Shown in pieces: positions 1-7,978 of a DNA stretch of 55,401 nt. Each line of letters begins with the position of its first letter. The first letter of the stretch is position 1. The DNA is from Pseudomonadota bacterium (lineage in GTDB: Bacteria > Pseudomonadota > Alphaproteobacteria > Sphingomonadales > Sphingomonadaceae): the NCBI GenBank assembly GCA_023418595.1, contig JAEZZI010000008.1, forward strand, positions 1-55,401, read 5' to 3'. Position numbers and translations under genes: made by a program. Under the pieces are notes generated by a model. The model searched no databases, had not been told where the DNA came from, and saw only the letters and a list, made by a program, of their open reading frames with translations.

Positions 1-770
1 TGTTCGCCGACCTGCTGCAGGTTGCCCGCGATCTCGGCGCCAAGGCGTTGGCTACGGGGCACTACATCCGCAGCCGCGCCGGCTCCGGCCCGGGCGGGAC
101 GCATCGCGCACTCTACCGCCCGGTCGACCTCGACCGCGACCAGAGCTATTTCCTCTTCGCCACCACGCAGGAGCAGCTCGACTATCTGCGCTTCCCGCTC
201 GGCGGCCTGCCCAAGCCCGAAGTGAGGCGGATCGCGGCCGACCTCGGCCTTGAGGTCGCTGCCAAGCCCGACAGCCAGGACATCTGCTTCGTCCCCGACG
301 GCGACTATGCGCGGCTGGTGACCAAGCTGCGTCCCGATGCGGTGATGGTCGGCGATATCGTCGATACCGAAGGTCGCAAGCTGGGCGAGCATGGCGGGAT
401 CATCCATTTCACTGTGGGCCAGCGCCGTGGACTCGAGATCGGCGGCAGTCCCGAGCCGCTCTATGTCGTGCGGCTGGATGCCGAGCGGCAGCAGGTGGTG
501 GTGGGACCACGTCGCGCGCTGGCGGTGGCGTCTGCACGGCTGACCGACATCAACTGGCTGGGCGGCGATTTCGTCGCGCCGTTGACCGCCAAGGTGCGTT
601 CAATGGCCAAGCCTGTGCCCGCGCGACTGTCGGGCGACCGGCTGATGTTCGACGCGCCCGAATATGGCGTCGCGCCGGGACAGGCGGCGGTGCTTTATGC
701 GGGCGAACGCGTGCTGGGCGGCGGCTGGATCGCGGAGACCGAGAGCGCGGTGTTGGAGGCAGCGGCTTAG
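1..770 (+). CDS. mnmA: tRNA-specific 2-thiouridylase MnmA, 5'-truncated by the window edge
   Basis: MnmA is the cytoplasmic ATP-dependent enzyme that thiolates U34 of tRNA-Lys, -Glu and -Gln using sulfur delivered from a cysteine desulfurase. The reading frame is open from base 3, so the start lies outside the window and about 255 C-terminal residues remain. Visible family marks are LATGHYIR near the beginning, DQSYFLFATT, the GGLPKPEVRRIA stretch, and KPDSQDICFV, which carries the second catalytic cysteine. The C-terminal half has the beta-barrel pattern (GQRRGLEIGG, then PLYVVRLDAE). The P-loop and the first catalytic cysteine would be upstream and cannot be checked. The gene ends facing phzF-like in a convergent arrangement, with a palindromic repeat between them. 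The assignment is firm; only the N-terminus is missing. Confidence 0.95.
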   Translation, partial: FADLLQVARDLGAKALATGHYIRSRAGSGPGGTHRALYRPVDLDRDQSYFLFATTQEQLDYLRFPLGGLPKPEVRRIAADLGLEVAAKPDSQDICFVPDGDYARLVTKLRPDAVMVGDIVDTEGRKLGEHGGIIHFTVGQRRGLEIGGSPEPLYVVRLDAERQQVVVGPRRALAVASARLTDINWLGGDFVAPLTAKVRSMAKPVPARLSGDRLMFDAPEYGVAPGQAAVLYAGERVLGGGWIAETESAVLEAAA

Positions 771-792
771 GATATTGATCCTAACTTAACCC

Positions 793-898
793 GTCATCCC
801 GGCCGAAGTGCCGGGGTCTACCGTGCCGAACGCGCGCTGCTAGAAATTAATGCATGGCGAAGCCGCTTGGTGGACCCCGGCACTTCGGCCGGGGTGAC
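793..898. repeat. Long inverted repeat, CCGGCC family
   Basis: Two arms of about 30 bases face each other across about 45 bases. The left arm contains CCGGCCGAAGTGCCGGGGTC and the right arm carries its reverse complement. Each arm is also locally self-complementary (CCGGCCGAAGTGCCGG). A second copy is at 48080-48184 and a short core-only relative at 41361-41391. It lies between two convergent genes and could act as a bidirectional transcription stop, but it lacks a U-tract. Confidence 0.85.
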
Positions 899-918
899 AA
901 ATCAAAGGTGCGGCAAGC

Positions 919-1713
919 TTAAATCGCAAACTTGCCCTCGATCACGGTCACACAGCGCCCGCGCAATATCACGTTGTCCCTCACCAATTCGCAGTCGATA
1001 TGGCCGCCGCGCCTGCTCGCCTGAAACGCGGAGAAGCGCGCACGGCCCAGGCGTTCGGCCCAGAAGGGGGTGAGGACGCTGTGCGCGGAGCCGGTAACCG
1101 GGTCTTCGTCGATACCCGCGGCGGGGGCAAAGACGCGGCTGATGACGTCGGTGTCTGCTCCGCGCGCGGTGACGATGTTCAGCGTGTGGCCGATCGCGGC
1201 CAGTGCGCGGAAATCGGGGGTCAGCGCGCGCACGGCATCGGCATTATCGAGCAGGGTGAGGTCATATCCGCCGGGATGCGCGAAGGTTTCGCCGTTCGTA
1301 ATCCCCAATGCTTCGCGCAGTCCGGACACGTCGGCGGGCCGGGGCGGATAGGCGGGAAGCGCCATCGCGTAACCGTTGTCGTCGCGGCAGACCGACAGCA
1401 ATCCGGCCTTGCGCGTGGTAAAGGTGACGCGATCGCGGCCCGGTTCGCGGGACAAAATATAATGTCCGCTGGCGAGCGTCGCATGGCCGCAGAGCGCCAC
1501 TTCGGTCGCGGGGGTGAACCAGCGCAGCTCGTAATCCGCCGCGCCGCTGTCGTCCGCAACGATGAACGCGGTTTCACTGAGATTGTTTTCCTGGGCGATG
1601 GCCTGAAGCATGGCGTCATCGAGCCAGGCGTCGAGTGGCATCACCGCCGCAGGATTGCCGGTAAAGGGGCGGGTGGCGAAGGCGTCGATCTGGACGAAGG
1701 GGATATTGGTCAT
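919..1713 (-). CDS. PhzF-family isomerase/epimerase
   Basis: This 264-residue protein belongs to the PhzF / diaminopimelate-epimerase-like fold, which catalyses isomerisations by general acid-base chemistry. Substrates outside phenazine pathways are mostly unknown. Seen in the sequence: GNPAAV at residues 19-24, NNLSETAF with the presumed catalytic glutamate at about 47, WFTPATEVALCGHATLASG in the middle, and EDPVTGSAH followed by GGHIDCEL toward the C-terminus. Length fits the family. I prefer the ATG at 1713, directly before TNIPFVQIDAF, over an in-frame ATG 30 bases upstream because family members start there. No phenazine genes are nearby, so a role in phenazine synthesis is not supported. 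It stands alone between two repeat elements. Confidence 0.9.
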   Translation of the reverse strand: MTNIPFVQIDAFATRPFTGNPAAVMPLDAWLDDAMLQAIAQENNLSETAFIVADDSGAADYELRWFTPATEVALCGHATLASGHYILSREPGRDRVTFTTRKAGLLSVCRDDNGYAMALPAYPPRPADVSGLREALGITNGETFAHPGGYDLTLLDNADAVRALTPDFRALAAIGHTLNIVTARGADTDVISRVFAPAAGIDEDPVTGSAHSVLTPFWAERLGRARFSAFQASRRGGHIDCELVRDNVILRGRCVTVIEGKFAI

Positions 1714-1745
1714 GGGGGATGCCTTGGCTGGTGTAAATGCCACCT

Positions 1746-1827
1746 AACCGTTTGTTTCGAGCGAAGTCGAGAAACGCGGTCTGGGCGCGTGCATCGCGTT
1801 TCTCGATTTTGCTCGAAACGAACGGTT
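1746..1827. repeat. Palindromic repeat, TTCGAG family
   Basis: The left arm contains TTCGAGCGAAGTCGAGAAAC and the right arm is its near-perfect reverse complement, about 20 bases apart. It sits between the phzF-like start and the stop of the CDF transporter. Full two-arm copies recur at 12663, 19063, 33867, 42241 and 53337. Confidence 0.9.
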
Positions 1828-1852
1828 GGGACTGGATACTAAACGCTGGTTT

Positions 1853-2773
1853 TCACCGGCCCCGCAATTTCGCCAGTTCATCCGCCTCGACCATCGGGTT
1901 GTCGGGTTCGTCCACCCGCCCTTCGGGGTCGATATGGATGAAGACCTCGCAATCGGGAAATTCGCGGGCGAAGCTCGCCTCGATCCGTTCGACCACCTCA
2001 TGCGCCTGGGCGACGGTCAGGTCGGGGTCCATCCACATGTGGAACTGAACGAAATCCCTGTCGCCGCTGGTGCGGGTGCGCAGGTCGTGGAGGTGACGGA
2101 TTTCGGGGTGGCGGGCGGCGACCTCGACAAAGCGCCGCCGCTTTTCCTCGGGCCATTCCTTGTCCATCAGTTGGTTGATGGCTTCCTCCGCCGCGCGCCA
2201 CGCGCCGAACAGCAGCCACAGGCCGATGGCGATTCCGAACAGCGGGTCGGCGCCCGCCAGCCCCAGATACTGGTCGAGCACCAGTGCCGCGATGACGGCG
2301 GAATTGAGCAGCAAGTCGCTTTGATAATGCACCCGGTCCGCGCCGATGGCGACCGAGCGGGTCTTCGAGATGATGTGTTTCTGATAGCTGGTGAGCGCCA
2401 GCGTCACGGCAATCGCGAACACCGACACGCCGATGCCCACCGCGCCTTCGCTCGGGTGCGCGCCGTCGGAAAAGCGCGATACCGCCTGGCCGAAGATGAA
2501 GAACGCCGACACCGCGATCAGCGCGACCTGAAACAGCGCGGCCAGCGCCTCCGCCTTGCCGTGGCCGAAGCGGTGGTCGTGGTCGGCGGGCTGCGCGGCT
2601 AGATGCACCGCGAACAACGTGACGAGCGACGCGACCAGATCGAGCAGGCTGTCGGCCAGGCTGGCAAGCACCGCGACCGATCCGGTCGTCCACACGGCCC
2701 AAGCCTTGGCGAGGCCGAGCGAGATCGCGGCGGTGACGCTGGCGATGGCCGCGCGTTTGGCGAGCGGGATCAT
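1853..2773 (-). CDS. Cation diffusion facilitator transporter, FieF-like
   Basis: A 306-residue CDF-family inner-membrane antiporter expected to export divalent metals (Zn, Fe or similar) in exchange for protons. It shows the usual six hydrophobic helices followed by a cytoplasmic ferredoxin-like domain. The transport-site pattern is visible as ADSLLDL (D41 and D45) in helix 2 and HYQSDLL near residue 150 in helix 5. The HRFGHGKAEALA loop is also typical of this subgroup. The C-terminal domain contains histidines (RHPEIRHLHDLRT) that may bind metal at the dimer interface. The stop codon of pdxH is 10 bases upstream of its ATG, so the two are probably co-transcribed. The exact metal cannot be read from sequence. 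Confidence 0.93.
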   Translation of the reverse strand: MIPLAKRAAIASVTAAISLGLAKAWAVWTTGSVAVLASLADSLLDLVASLVTLFAVHLAAQPADHDHRFGHGKAEALAALFQVALIAVSAFFIFGQAVSRFSDGAHPSEGAVGIGVSVFAIAVTLALTSYQKHIISKTRSVAIGADRVHYQSDLLLNSAVIAALVLDQYLGLAGADPLFGIAIGLWLLFGAWRAAEEAINQLMDKEWPEEKRRRFVEVAARHPEIRHLHDLRTRTSGDRDFVQFHMWMDPDLTVAQAHEVVERIEASFAREFPDCEVFIHIDPEGRVDEPDNPMVEADELAKLRGR

Positions 2774-2783
2774 GGCCGGGCGA

Positions 2784-3362
2784 TCACGGGTAGAGCAGCA
2801 TCTCGCGCCAGTCGTCGCCGTCGCGGACGAACAGACGGCGTTCGTGGAGGCGGTGGGCGCGGTCCTGCCAGAATTCGACTTTCGCCGGGATCACACGATA
2901 GCCGCCCCAATGCGGCGGCCGGGGCACGTCCTGTCCGTCGAAGCGCGCCTGCATGTGGGCGAACCGCGCTTCGAAGCTTTCGCGGGCGTCGAGCGGACGC
3001 GATTGGTCGGAGGCCCAGGCGCCGAGTTGCGAATCGCGGCTGCGGCTGGCGAAATAGGCGTCCGATTCGGCATCGCTGACGGGTTCGACGCGGCCTTCGA
3101 TGCGGATCTGGCGGCGCAGCGATTTCCAGTGGAACAGCAGGGCGGCGACCGGGTGCGCGGCCAGCGCCTCGGCCTTTCGGCTTTCGCGATTGGTGTAGAA
3201 GACGAAACCGCGTTCGTCATGGCCCTTCAGCAGCACCATGCGGACGGCGGGCTGGCCGTCCGCATCGACCGTCGCCAGTGCGACGGCGTTGGGGTCGTTC
3301 GGCTCGCTCGCCTGTGCCTGGGCATACCAGTCGTCGAACAGTGAAAGGATGGTGTGGCGCAT
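2784..3362 (-). CDS. pdxH: Pyridoxamine/pyridoxine 5'-phosphate oxidase
   Basis: PdxH is an FMN enzyme that oxidises pyridoxamine or pyridoxine 5'-phosphate to pyridoxal 5'-phosphate, the last step of vitamin B6 synthesis and salvage. The 192-residue product shows the FMN-binding VRMVLLKGHDERGFVFYTN stretch, FHWKSLRRQIRIEG, the SRDSQLGAWASDQS segment and the C-terminal WQDRAHRLHERRLF (the RLHxR signature). The ATG at 3362 begins RHTILSLFDDWYAQA, the usual N-terminus. A much longer antisense reading frame extends upstream over the ATP-grasp gene and is an artefact of high GC. The gene is divergent from the ATP-grasp operon and 10 bases upstream of the CDF transporter. Confidence 0.95.
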   Translation of the reverse strand: MRHTILSLFDDWYAQAQASEPNDPNAVALATVDADGQPAVRMVLLKGHDERGFVFYTNRESRKAEALAAHPVAALLFHWKSLRRQIRIEGRVEPVSDAESDAYFASRSRDSQLGAWASDQSRPLDARESFEARFAHMQARFDGQDVPRPPHWGGYRVIPAKVEFWQDRAHRLHERRLFVRDGDDWREMLLYP

Positions 3363-3449
3363 CGGTGGGGCGATACGCCTCCCCGGTTTCGCTGTCGAGC
3401 CGATCAAGCGTGTTGCGCCGCCGCAGGCTTTGTGGTTGCGTCCGCCGCG

Positions 3450-5948
3450 ATGAACGGCTCCGCATTTCCTGCTCCGTCCGCCGACCTGTTCGACGCCGCG
3501 ACGATCGCCGATCGCTGGATCGCGGATTATTGTGCGCAGACCATCGCTTCCGACATGCTGTGCGGCGCCAGCGGGGCTGCGCGCGAAGCGTGGCGGGTGG
3601 CGTTCGAGGAAGCCGCGAACGTCGGGGGTGAGGCAATCGGGCAGGTAACCGAGCGCGCCCAGCGTCAGGCCGAGGACATCGGCACCGGCTTCCGCATTCC
3701 GGGCGAAAGCGACGAGCGCCCCTGGCCGCTGTCGCCGATCCCGCTCCTCATCGACAAGGCCGAATGGGCAGGCATCGAACGCGGCATCGCCCAGCGCGCC
3801 GAGCTGATGGAAAGCGTGATCGCCGACATTTACGGCCCCGGTCGGCTGGTCGCGAGCGGTCAGATTCCGGCGGCGCTGGTCGCGGGCAGCCCGTTCTTCA
3901 TGCGGCCGATGGTCGGGCTGGAGCCGCCCGGCGGCAAGCATCTTCATTTCTTTGCCGCCGATCTGTGCCGCGGCCCGGAGGGGGGCTGGCGGGTGCTGGC
4001 CGATCATCTGCGTGCGCCGACGGGGGCGGGCTATGCGCTTGAAAACCGGCTGGCGATGGCGCGGACATTGGGCGGATTGCAGGCGCGGCTGAACATCGAA
4101 CGTCACGCACCCTTCTTCGCGCGGATGCGCGACGGGCTGGCGGCGGCGTGCAGGCGCGCCGAACCGCGCATCGGGCTGCTGACGCCGGGCCGGTTCAACC
4201 CCAGCTATCCCGAACAGGCGCATCTGGCGCGTTATCTGGGATTTTTGCTGGTCGAGGGCGCGGACCTCGCGGTGCGCGACGACCAGGTCTATGTGCGGAC
4301 GATTGCGGGGATGAAGCGGATCGACGCGCTGTGGCGGCGACTCGACCCCCGCCTGCTCGATCCGCTGGCGTTCGATTCGCATTCCCAGATCGGGGTTGCG
4401 GGGCTGGTCGATGCGATGGCGGCGGGCAATGTCGTGGTGTCGAACGCGCCGGGCGTAGGGGTGATGGAATCGCCCGCCTTTGGCGCGTTCCTGCCGTCGC
4501 TGTCGCTGCGATTGACCGGGGAAGGCCTGCGCATCCCCAACATCGCGACCTGGTGGTGCGGCGGCCCGCGTGAGTGCGCCGAGGTGCGCGGTGAGATCGA
4601 CAACATGCTGATCGCGCCCGCCTTCGGCCAATCGGTGCTGGGGCTGGCGGGCGGACCGACACTGGGTGCCGAACTGAACGCGGCGGCCCGCGCGCGGTTG
4701 ATCGCCAATCTCGACCGCAGGCCACAGGATTATGTCGGGCAGGAAGTCGTGCGGCTGTCGACCATGCCGGTTGCGACCGGCAATGGCATCGAAGCACGCC
4801 CTTTTACCCTGCGCGTGTTTGCGGCGCGGGACGCGCAAGGCGATTGGGTGGTGCTGCCCGGCGGCTTTGCCCGGATCGGCGAGCATCCTGATCCGCGCGC
4901 GGCGGTGATGGGGGAGGGCACCTGGTCGGCGGACGTCTGCATCCACGGACCGGAGCCGGTCGATGCGGTGTCGTTGCTGCCGCCGGTCGATTCGGTGCAT
5001 CTACGCCGCAATCCGGGGACGCTGCCCAGCCGCGCGGCGGACAATCTGTTCTGGCTCGGGCGTTACCTTGAGCGTGGTCAGGCGCTGCTGGGGGCGATCC
5101 GGGTGCTGCTGGGCCATTCGATCAGTGCCGATACCGGTGCGGCGCTGCCGCAGGCGACGCTCAAAGGACTGGTCGACCTGATCGCTGCCAAGGGCGCGGC
5201 ACCGACGCCCGCGACGATGCGGCGCGCCGAGTTGACCGGGTTCGCACGCCATGCGCTGGAGGCGGAGGAGGGCTGGCAGAGTGTGCGGTCGATCAACCGC
5301 AGCGCGCAGCAGATCGGCAGCGGATCGCGCGACCGGCTGTCGGCGGACGTGATCAGGCTGCTCGATGCGTCGTTCCCGACCAAGGGCAGCCTGCTCGACC
5401 GTGCGGGGACGTTGCAGCGGCGTTACGCGGCGCTCGCAGGGCTGTCGGCGGAGCATATGGCGCGCACCGATGCGTGGCGGTTCTTGGATATGGGGCGGCG
5501 GATCGAGCGAGGCATGTCGATCGTGCGCGCGGTGCAGGCGTTCGCAAGCGAGGACGCGAGTGCCGACGATCTGTCCACGCTGCTCGATCTGGGTGACAGC
5601 CAGATCAGCTATCGCCAGCGTTACCTGACCGGCATCGCGCGCGTGCCGGTCATCGATCTGGTGCTGCTCGACCCCGGCAATCCGCGCAGCCTGGCCTATC
5701 AAGTCGAACGCATCGTTACCCATCTGACCGCGCTTCCGGTCCTGTCCGATGATGGGCTGGCCGAGCCGCAGCAGGCGCAGGCGACGCGGCTTGCGGCGCT
5801 GGTCACCACGGCGACTGCGGCGAGCGTCGATCCGATGCTGCTGATCGATTTCGAACGGCGGCTGGGGCAATTGTCCGAAAGCATCGCGCGGCGTTATTTC
5901 CTGCAAGGCGCCGAACCCTTGCGCGCGAGCGGGCTGACATTGGCATGA
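3450..5948 (+). CDS. Circularly permuted ATP-grasp protein fused to an alpha-E domain
   Basis: This 832-residue protein joins a circularly permuted type 2 ATP-grasp domain (roughly residues 60-500) to an alpha-helical alpha-E domain (roughly 525-820). In many bacteria these are separate genes. ATP-grasp family marks include LMESVIADIYGPGRLV, GYALENRLAMARTL, a DSHSQIGVAGLVDAM segment running into GVGVMESPAFGAFLPSL, and QDYVGQEVVRLSTMP. The alpha-E part begins at LPSRAADNLFWLGRYLERG. ATP-grasp enzymes of this group are predicted amide or peptide ligases that work with a neighbouring transglutaminase-like peptidase, but the substrate is unknown. I start it at the ATG at 3450, because an in-frame ATG 96 bases upstream would add a low-complexity leader. 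The next gene overlaps the stop codon by 4 bases (ATGA). Confidence 0.92.
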   Translation: MNGSAFPAPSADLFDAATIADRWIADYCAQTIASDMLCGASGAAREAWRVAFEEAANVGGEAIGQVTERAQRQAEDIGTGFRIPGESDERPWPLSPIPLLIDKAEWAGIERGIAQRAELMESVIADIYGPGRLVASGQIPAALVAGSPFFMRPMVGLEPPGGKHLHFFAADLCRGPEGGWRVLADHLRAPTGAGYALENRLAMARTLGGLQARLNIERHAPFFARMRDGLAAACRRAEPRIGLLTPGRFNPSYPEQAHLARYLGFLLVEGADLAVRDDQVYVRTIAGMKRIDALWRRLDPRLLDPLAFDSHSQIGVAGLVDAMAAGNVVVSNAPGVGVMESPAFGAFLPSLSLRLTGEGLRIPNIATWWCGGPRECAEVRGEIDNMLIAPAFGQSVLGLAGGPTLGAELNAAARARLIANLDRRPQDYVGQEVVRLSTMPVATGNGIEARPFTLRVFAARDAQGDWVVLPGGFARIGEHPDPRAAVMGEGTWSADVCIHGPEPVDAVSLLPPVDSVHLRRNPGTLPSRAADNLFWLGRYLERGQALLGAIRVLLGHSISADTGAALPQATLKGLVDLIAAKGAAPTPATMRRAELTGFARHALEAEEGWQSVRSINRSAQQIGSGSRDRLSADVIRLLDASFPTKGSLLDRAGTLQRRYAALAGLSAEHMARTDAWRFLDMGRRIERGMSIVRAVQAFASEDASADDLSTLLDLGDSQISYRQRYLTGIARVPVIDLVLLDPGNPRSLAYQVERIVTHLTALPVLSDDGLAEPQQAQATRLAALVTTATAASVDPMLLIDFERRLGQLSESIARRYFLQGAEPLRASGLTLA

Positions 5949-6865
5949 TGCATTATCAGGTCCGGCATGTGACGCGCTTCGATTATGTCAATCGCGTGGC
6001 GTTCGCGCGGTGCAATTTGCGGCTCAAACCCATCGACTGGCCGGGGCAGACATTGCTCGATTACGACCTGATCGTTCAGCCCGACAGCCATGCCGCGCCC
6101 GCGCGGGCAGAGGCGGGGCTGGCGCATGTCGTGCGGCTGGTGGTGGACAAGCCGGTGCGGCAGTTATGCATCGAAAGCATCGCACGGATCGATGTCGATC
6201 GCCCGGTGCCGATGCCGTCGGCGGCCGACCCGACATTGGCCGAGATTGCGGCCTGGGCGCGGGCGAGCCGGGATATCTCGCCCTCTGGTCCGGCAAGCTA
6301 TCTGTTCCCGTCGCCGCGCATTCCGCTCGATCCCGAGATTGCGGATTACTGCGCCGCCGATCTGGACCCGTCGCGCGGGTGTCTGGAAGCGGGGATTGCG
6401 CTGGCGCGACGCATCCAGTCGGAGTTCGATTTCGATACCACCGCGACACTGGTCGATACCCCGCCGATCGAGGCGTTTTCGAAGCGCGGCGGCGTGTGCC
6501 AGGATTTCGCGCAGATCATGATTTCGGGGCTGCGCGCGGCAGGGCTACCCGCGGCTTATGCATCGGGTTATATCCGCACGCTGCCGCCCGAAGGCCAGCC
6601 GCGGCTGGTGGGGGCGGATGCGACCCATGCCTGGGTGCTGCTGTGGTGCGGACCGGATCTAGGCTGGGTGGGATTGGACCCCACCAACGGCATCTGGATG
6701 GCGGGCGACCATATCGTCATGGCCGTTGGCCGCGATTACGGCGACATCGCACCGATCGACGGCGTGGTGCTGGGATCGGGCGTGCAGGCGATGCATGTTT
6801 CGGTCGATGTAGAGCCTCTGCCGGCACCGACCCCCTTGCGCGACGCGGCTGTTGCGCCGATCTAA
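5945..6865 (+). CDS. Transglutaminase-like cysteine protease family protein
   Basis: A 306-residue protein with an N-terminal beta domain (MMHYQVRHVTRFDY) and a C-terminal transglutaminase core. The probable catalytic triad is visible: Cys185 in RGGVCQDFAQ, His228 in DATHAWVLL and Asp245 in GLDPTNG. No signal peptide is apparent, so a cytoplasmic location is likely. It is translationally coupled to the ATP-grasp/alpha-E gene through ATGA. Established context analysis of this pair (amidoligase plus transglutaminase-fold peptidase) suggests that one makes and the other cleaves or modifies an unidentified amide-linked product. That function is inference; the domain assignment is solid. Confidence 0.93.
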   Translation: MMHYQVRHVTRFDYVNRVAFARCNLRLKPIDWPGQTLLDYDLIVQPDSHAAPARAEAGLAHVVRLVVDKPVRQLCIESIARIDVDRPVPMPSAADPTLAEIAAWARASRDISPSGPASYLFPSPRIPLDPEIADYCAADLDPSRGCLEAGIALARRIQSEFDFDTTATLVDTPPIEAFSKRGGVCQDFAQIMISGLRAAGLPAAYASGYIRTLPPEGQPRLVGADATHAWVLLWCGPDLGWVGLDPTNGIWMAGDHIVMAVGRDYGDIAPIDGVVLGSGVQAMHVSVDVEPLPAPTPLRDAAVAPI

Positions 6866-6900
6866 CACACCAGCAAATTGCCAAATCGAACAGGGAATTC

Positions 6901-7836
6901 ATGGCCGATCCGTATTCAACCTTGGGTGTCGCGCGCGGGGCGAGCGAAGCCGAAATCAAGAAAGCGTATCGCAACCTTGCGAAGCAGCTTCACCCGGATC
7001 GCAACAAGGACAACCCCAAGGCGGCGGAGAAATTCAGCCAGGTCACCAATGCCTATGACCTGCTGACCGACAAGGACAAACGCGCGCGGTTCGACCGCGG
7101 AGAGATCGACGCCGACGGCAACCCCACCAATCCGTTCGCGGGCATGGGCGGCGGCGGGCATGGCGGCCAGTACCGGTCGGGCGGGTCGCACTTCGATTTT
7201 TCAAGCGATGGCGCCGATGTCGGTAGCATGTTCGAGGAATTGTTCGGCGGTGCGCAGCGACGCGGCGGCTTCTCCGGCGGGTTCGGCGGATTCGGGCGGC
7301 GTCCGAGCCCCAAGGGCGCGAACGTCGCCTACAAGCTGCAAGTGCCGTTCATGGATGCGGCGGCGCTCAGCCCGCAACGGATTACGCTTGCCGACGGCAA
7401 GACCATCGACCTGAAACTCCCCGCCGGGGTCGAGAGCGGCACCCAGATGCGGCTGTCGGGCAAGGGGCAGGAGGGGCCGGGCGGCAATGGCGACGCGATC
7501 GTGACGATCGAGGTTCAGCCGCACCGCTTCTTCGTGCGCGATGGCGACGATGTGCGGCTCGATCTGCCGATCACGCTGAAGGAAGCGGTGCTGGGCGCAA
7601 AGGTGCGCGTGCCGACGGTCGAAAAGCCGGTGATGCTGATGGTGCCCAAGGGGTCGACATCGGGCAAGACGTTCCGGCTGAAGGGCAAGGGTTTCCACAA
7701 GAGGGGCGGCGGACGCGGCGACCAGCTGGTGACGCTGGTGGTCGATCTGCCCGCGGGCGATGCCGCGCTGGAAACGTTCGTCGAGGGCTGGACGCCGATC
7801 GGCGACGGGAACCCGCGCGGCAAGCTGGGGGTGTAG
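6901..7836 (+). CDS. CbpA-type J-domain co-chaperone
   Basis: A 311-residue class B DnaJ homologue that should stimulate DnaK ATPase and deliver clients. The J domain fills residues 1-70, with HPD at 31-33. A Gly/Phe-rich linker follows (FAGMGGGGHGGQYRSGG), then the C-terminal peptide-binding domains (IDLKLPAGVESGTQMRLSGKGQ and KGKGFHKRGGGRGDQLVTL). The CxxCxGxG zinc repeats of full-length DnaJ are absent, so it is not the main dnaJ. The ATG at 6901 lies 35 bases after the transglutaminase gene, close enough for read-through transcription. A functional link to the ATP-grasp pair is not established. Confidence 0.93.
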   Translation: MADPYSTLGVARGASEAEIKKAYRNLAKQLHPDRNKDNPKAAEKFSQVTNAYDLLTDKDKRARFDRGEIDADGNPTNPFAGMGGGGHGGQYRSGGSHFDFSSDGADVGSMFEELFGGAQRRGGFSGGFGGFGRRPSPKGANVAYKLQVPFMDAAALSPQRITLADGKTIDLKLPAGVESGTQMRLSGKGQEGPGGNGDAIVTIEVQPHRFFVRDGDDVRLDLPITLKEAVLGAKVRVPTVEKPVMLMVPKGSTSGKTFRLKGKGFHKRGGGRGDQLVTLVVDLPAGDAALETFVEGWTPIGDGNPRGKLGV

Positions 7837-7850
7837 GGTGACGTTCCGTG

Positions 7851-7912
7851 CTCCTGCGAAAGCAGGAGCCTTGGCCGCTCGTCAATCGCCAACGCTCCTG
7901 CTTTCGCAGGAG
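7851..7912. repeat. Paired CTCCTGC palindromes
   Basis: Two short palindromes, CTCCTGCGAAAGCAGGAG at 7851-7868 and CTCCTGCTTTCGCAGGAG at 7895-7912, are exact reverse complements of each other. They can therefore fold as two small hairpins or one long stem. The element lies after the cbpA-like stop and before yihY, and may act as a 3'-end structure. Confidence 0.85.
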
Positions 7913-7978
7913 TACGAGGGGGTGAAATGACGATCACCACGCTTCCACCGCGCCCAAATACCCCCTAATGCTAACCGC

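Noticed and set aside
2784..5000. 738-residue minus-strand open frame over the ATP-grasp gene
   Set aside because: Only its last 192 residues are a recognisable protein (PdxH). The upstream part is antisense to a well-supported gene and Arg/His/Pro-rich, as expected from high-GC shadow frames.
6010..6900. Upstream extension of the J-protein frame
   Set aside because: It overlaps the transglutaminase gene in another frame and lacks domains. The J-domain begins exactly at the ATG at 6901.
6901..7836. Main DnaJ chaperone
   Set aside because: It lacks the zinc-finger CxxCxGxG repeats, so the CbpA-like class is the better call.
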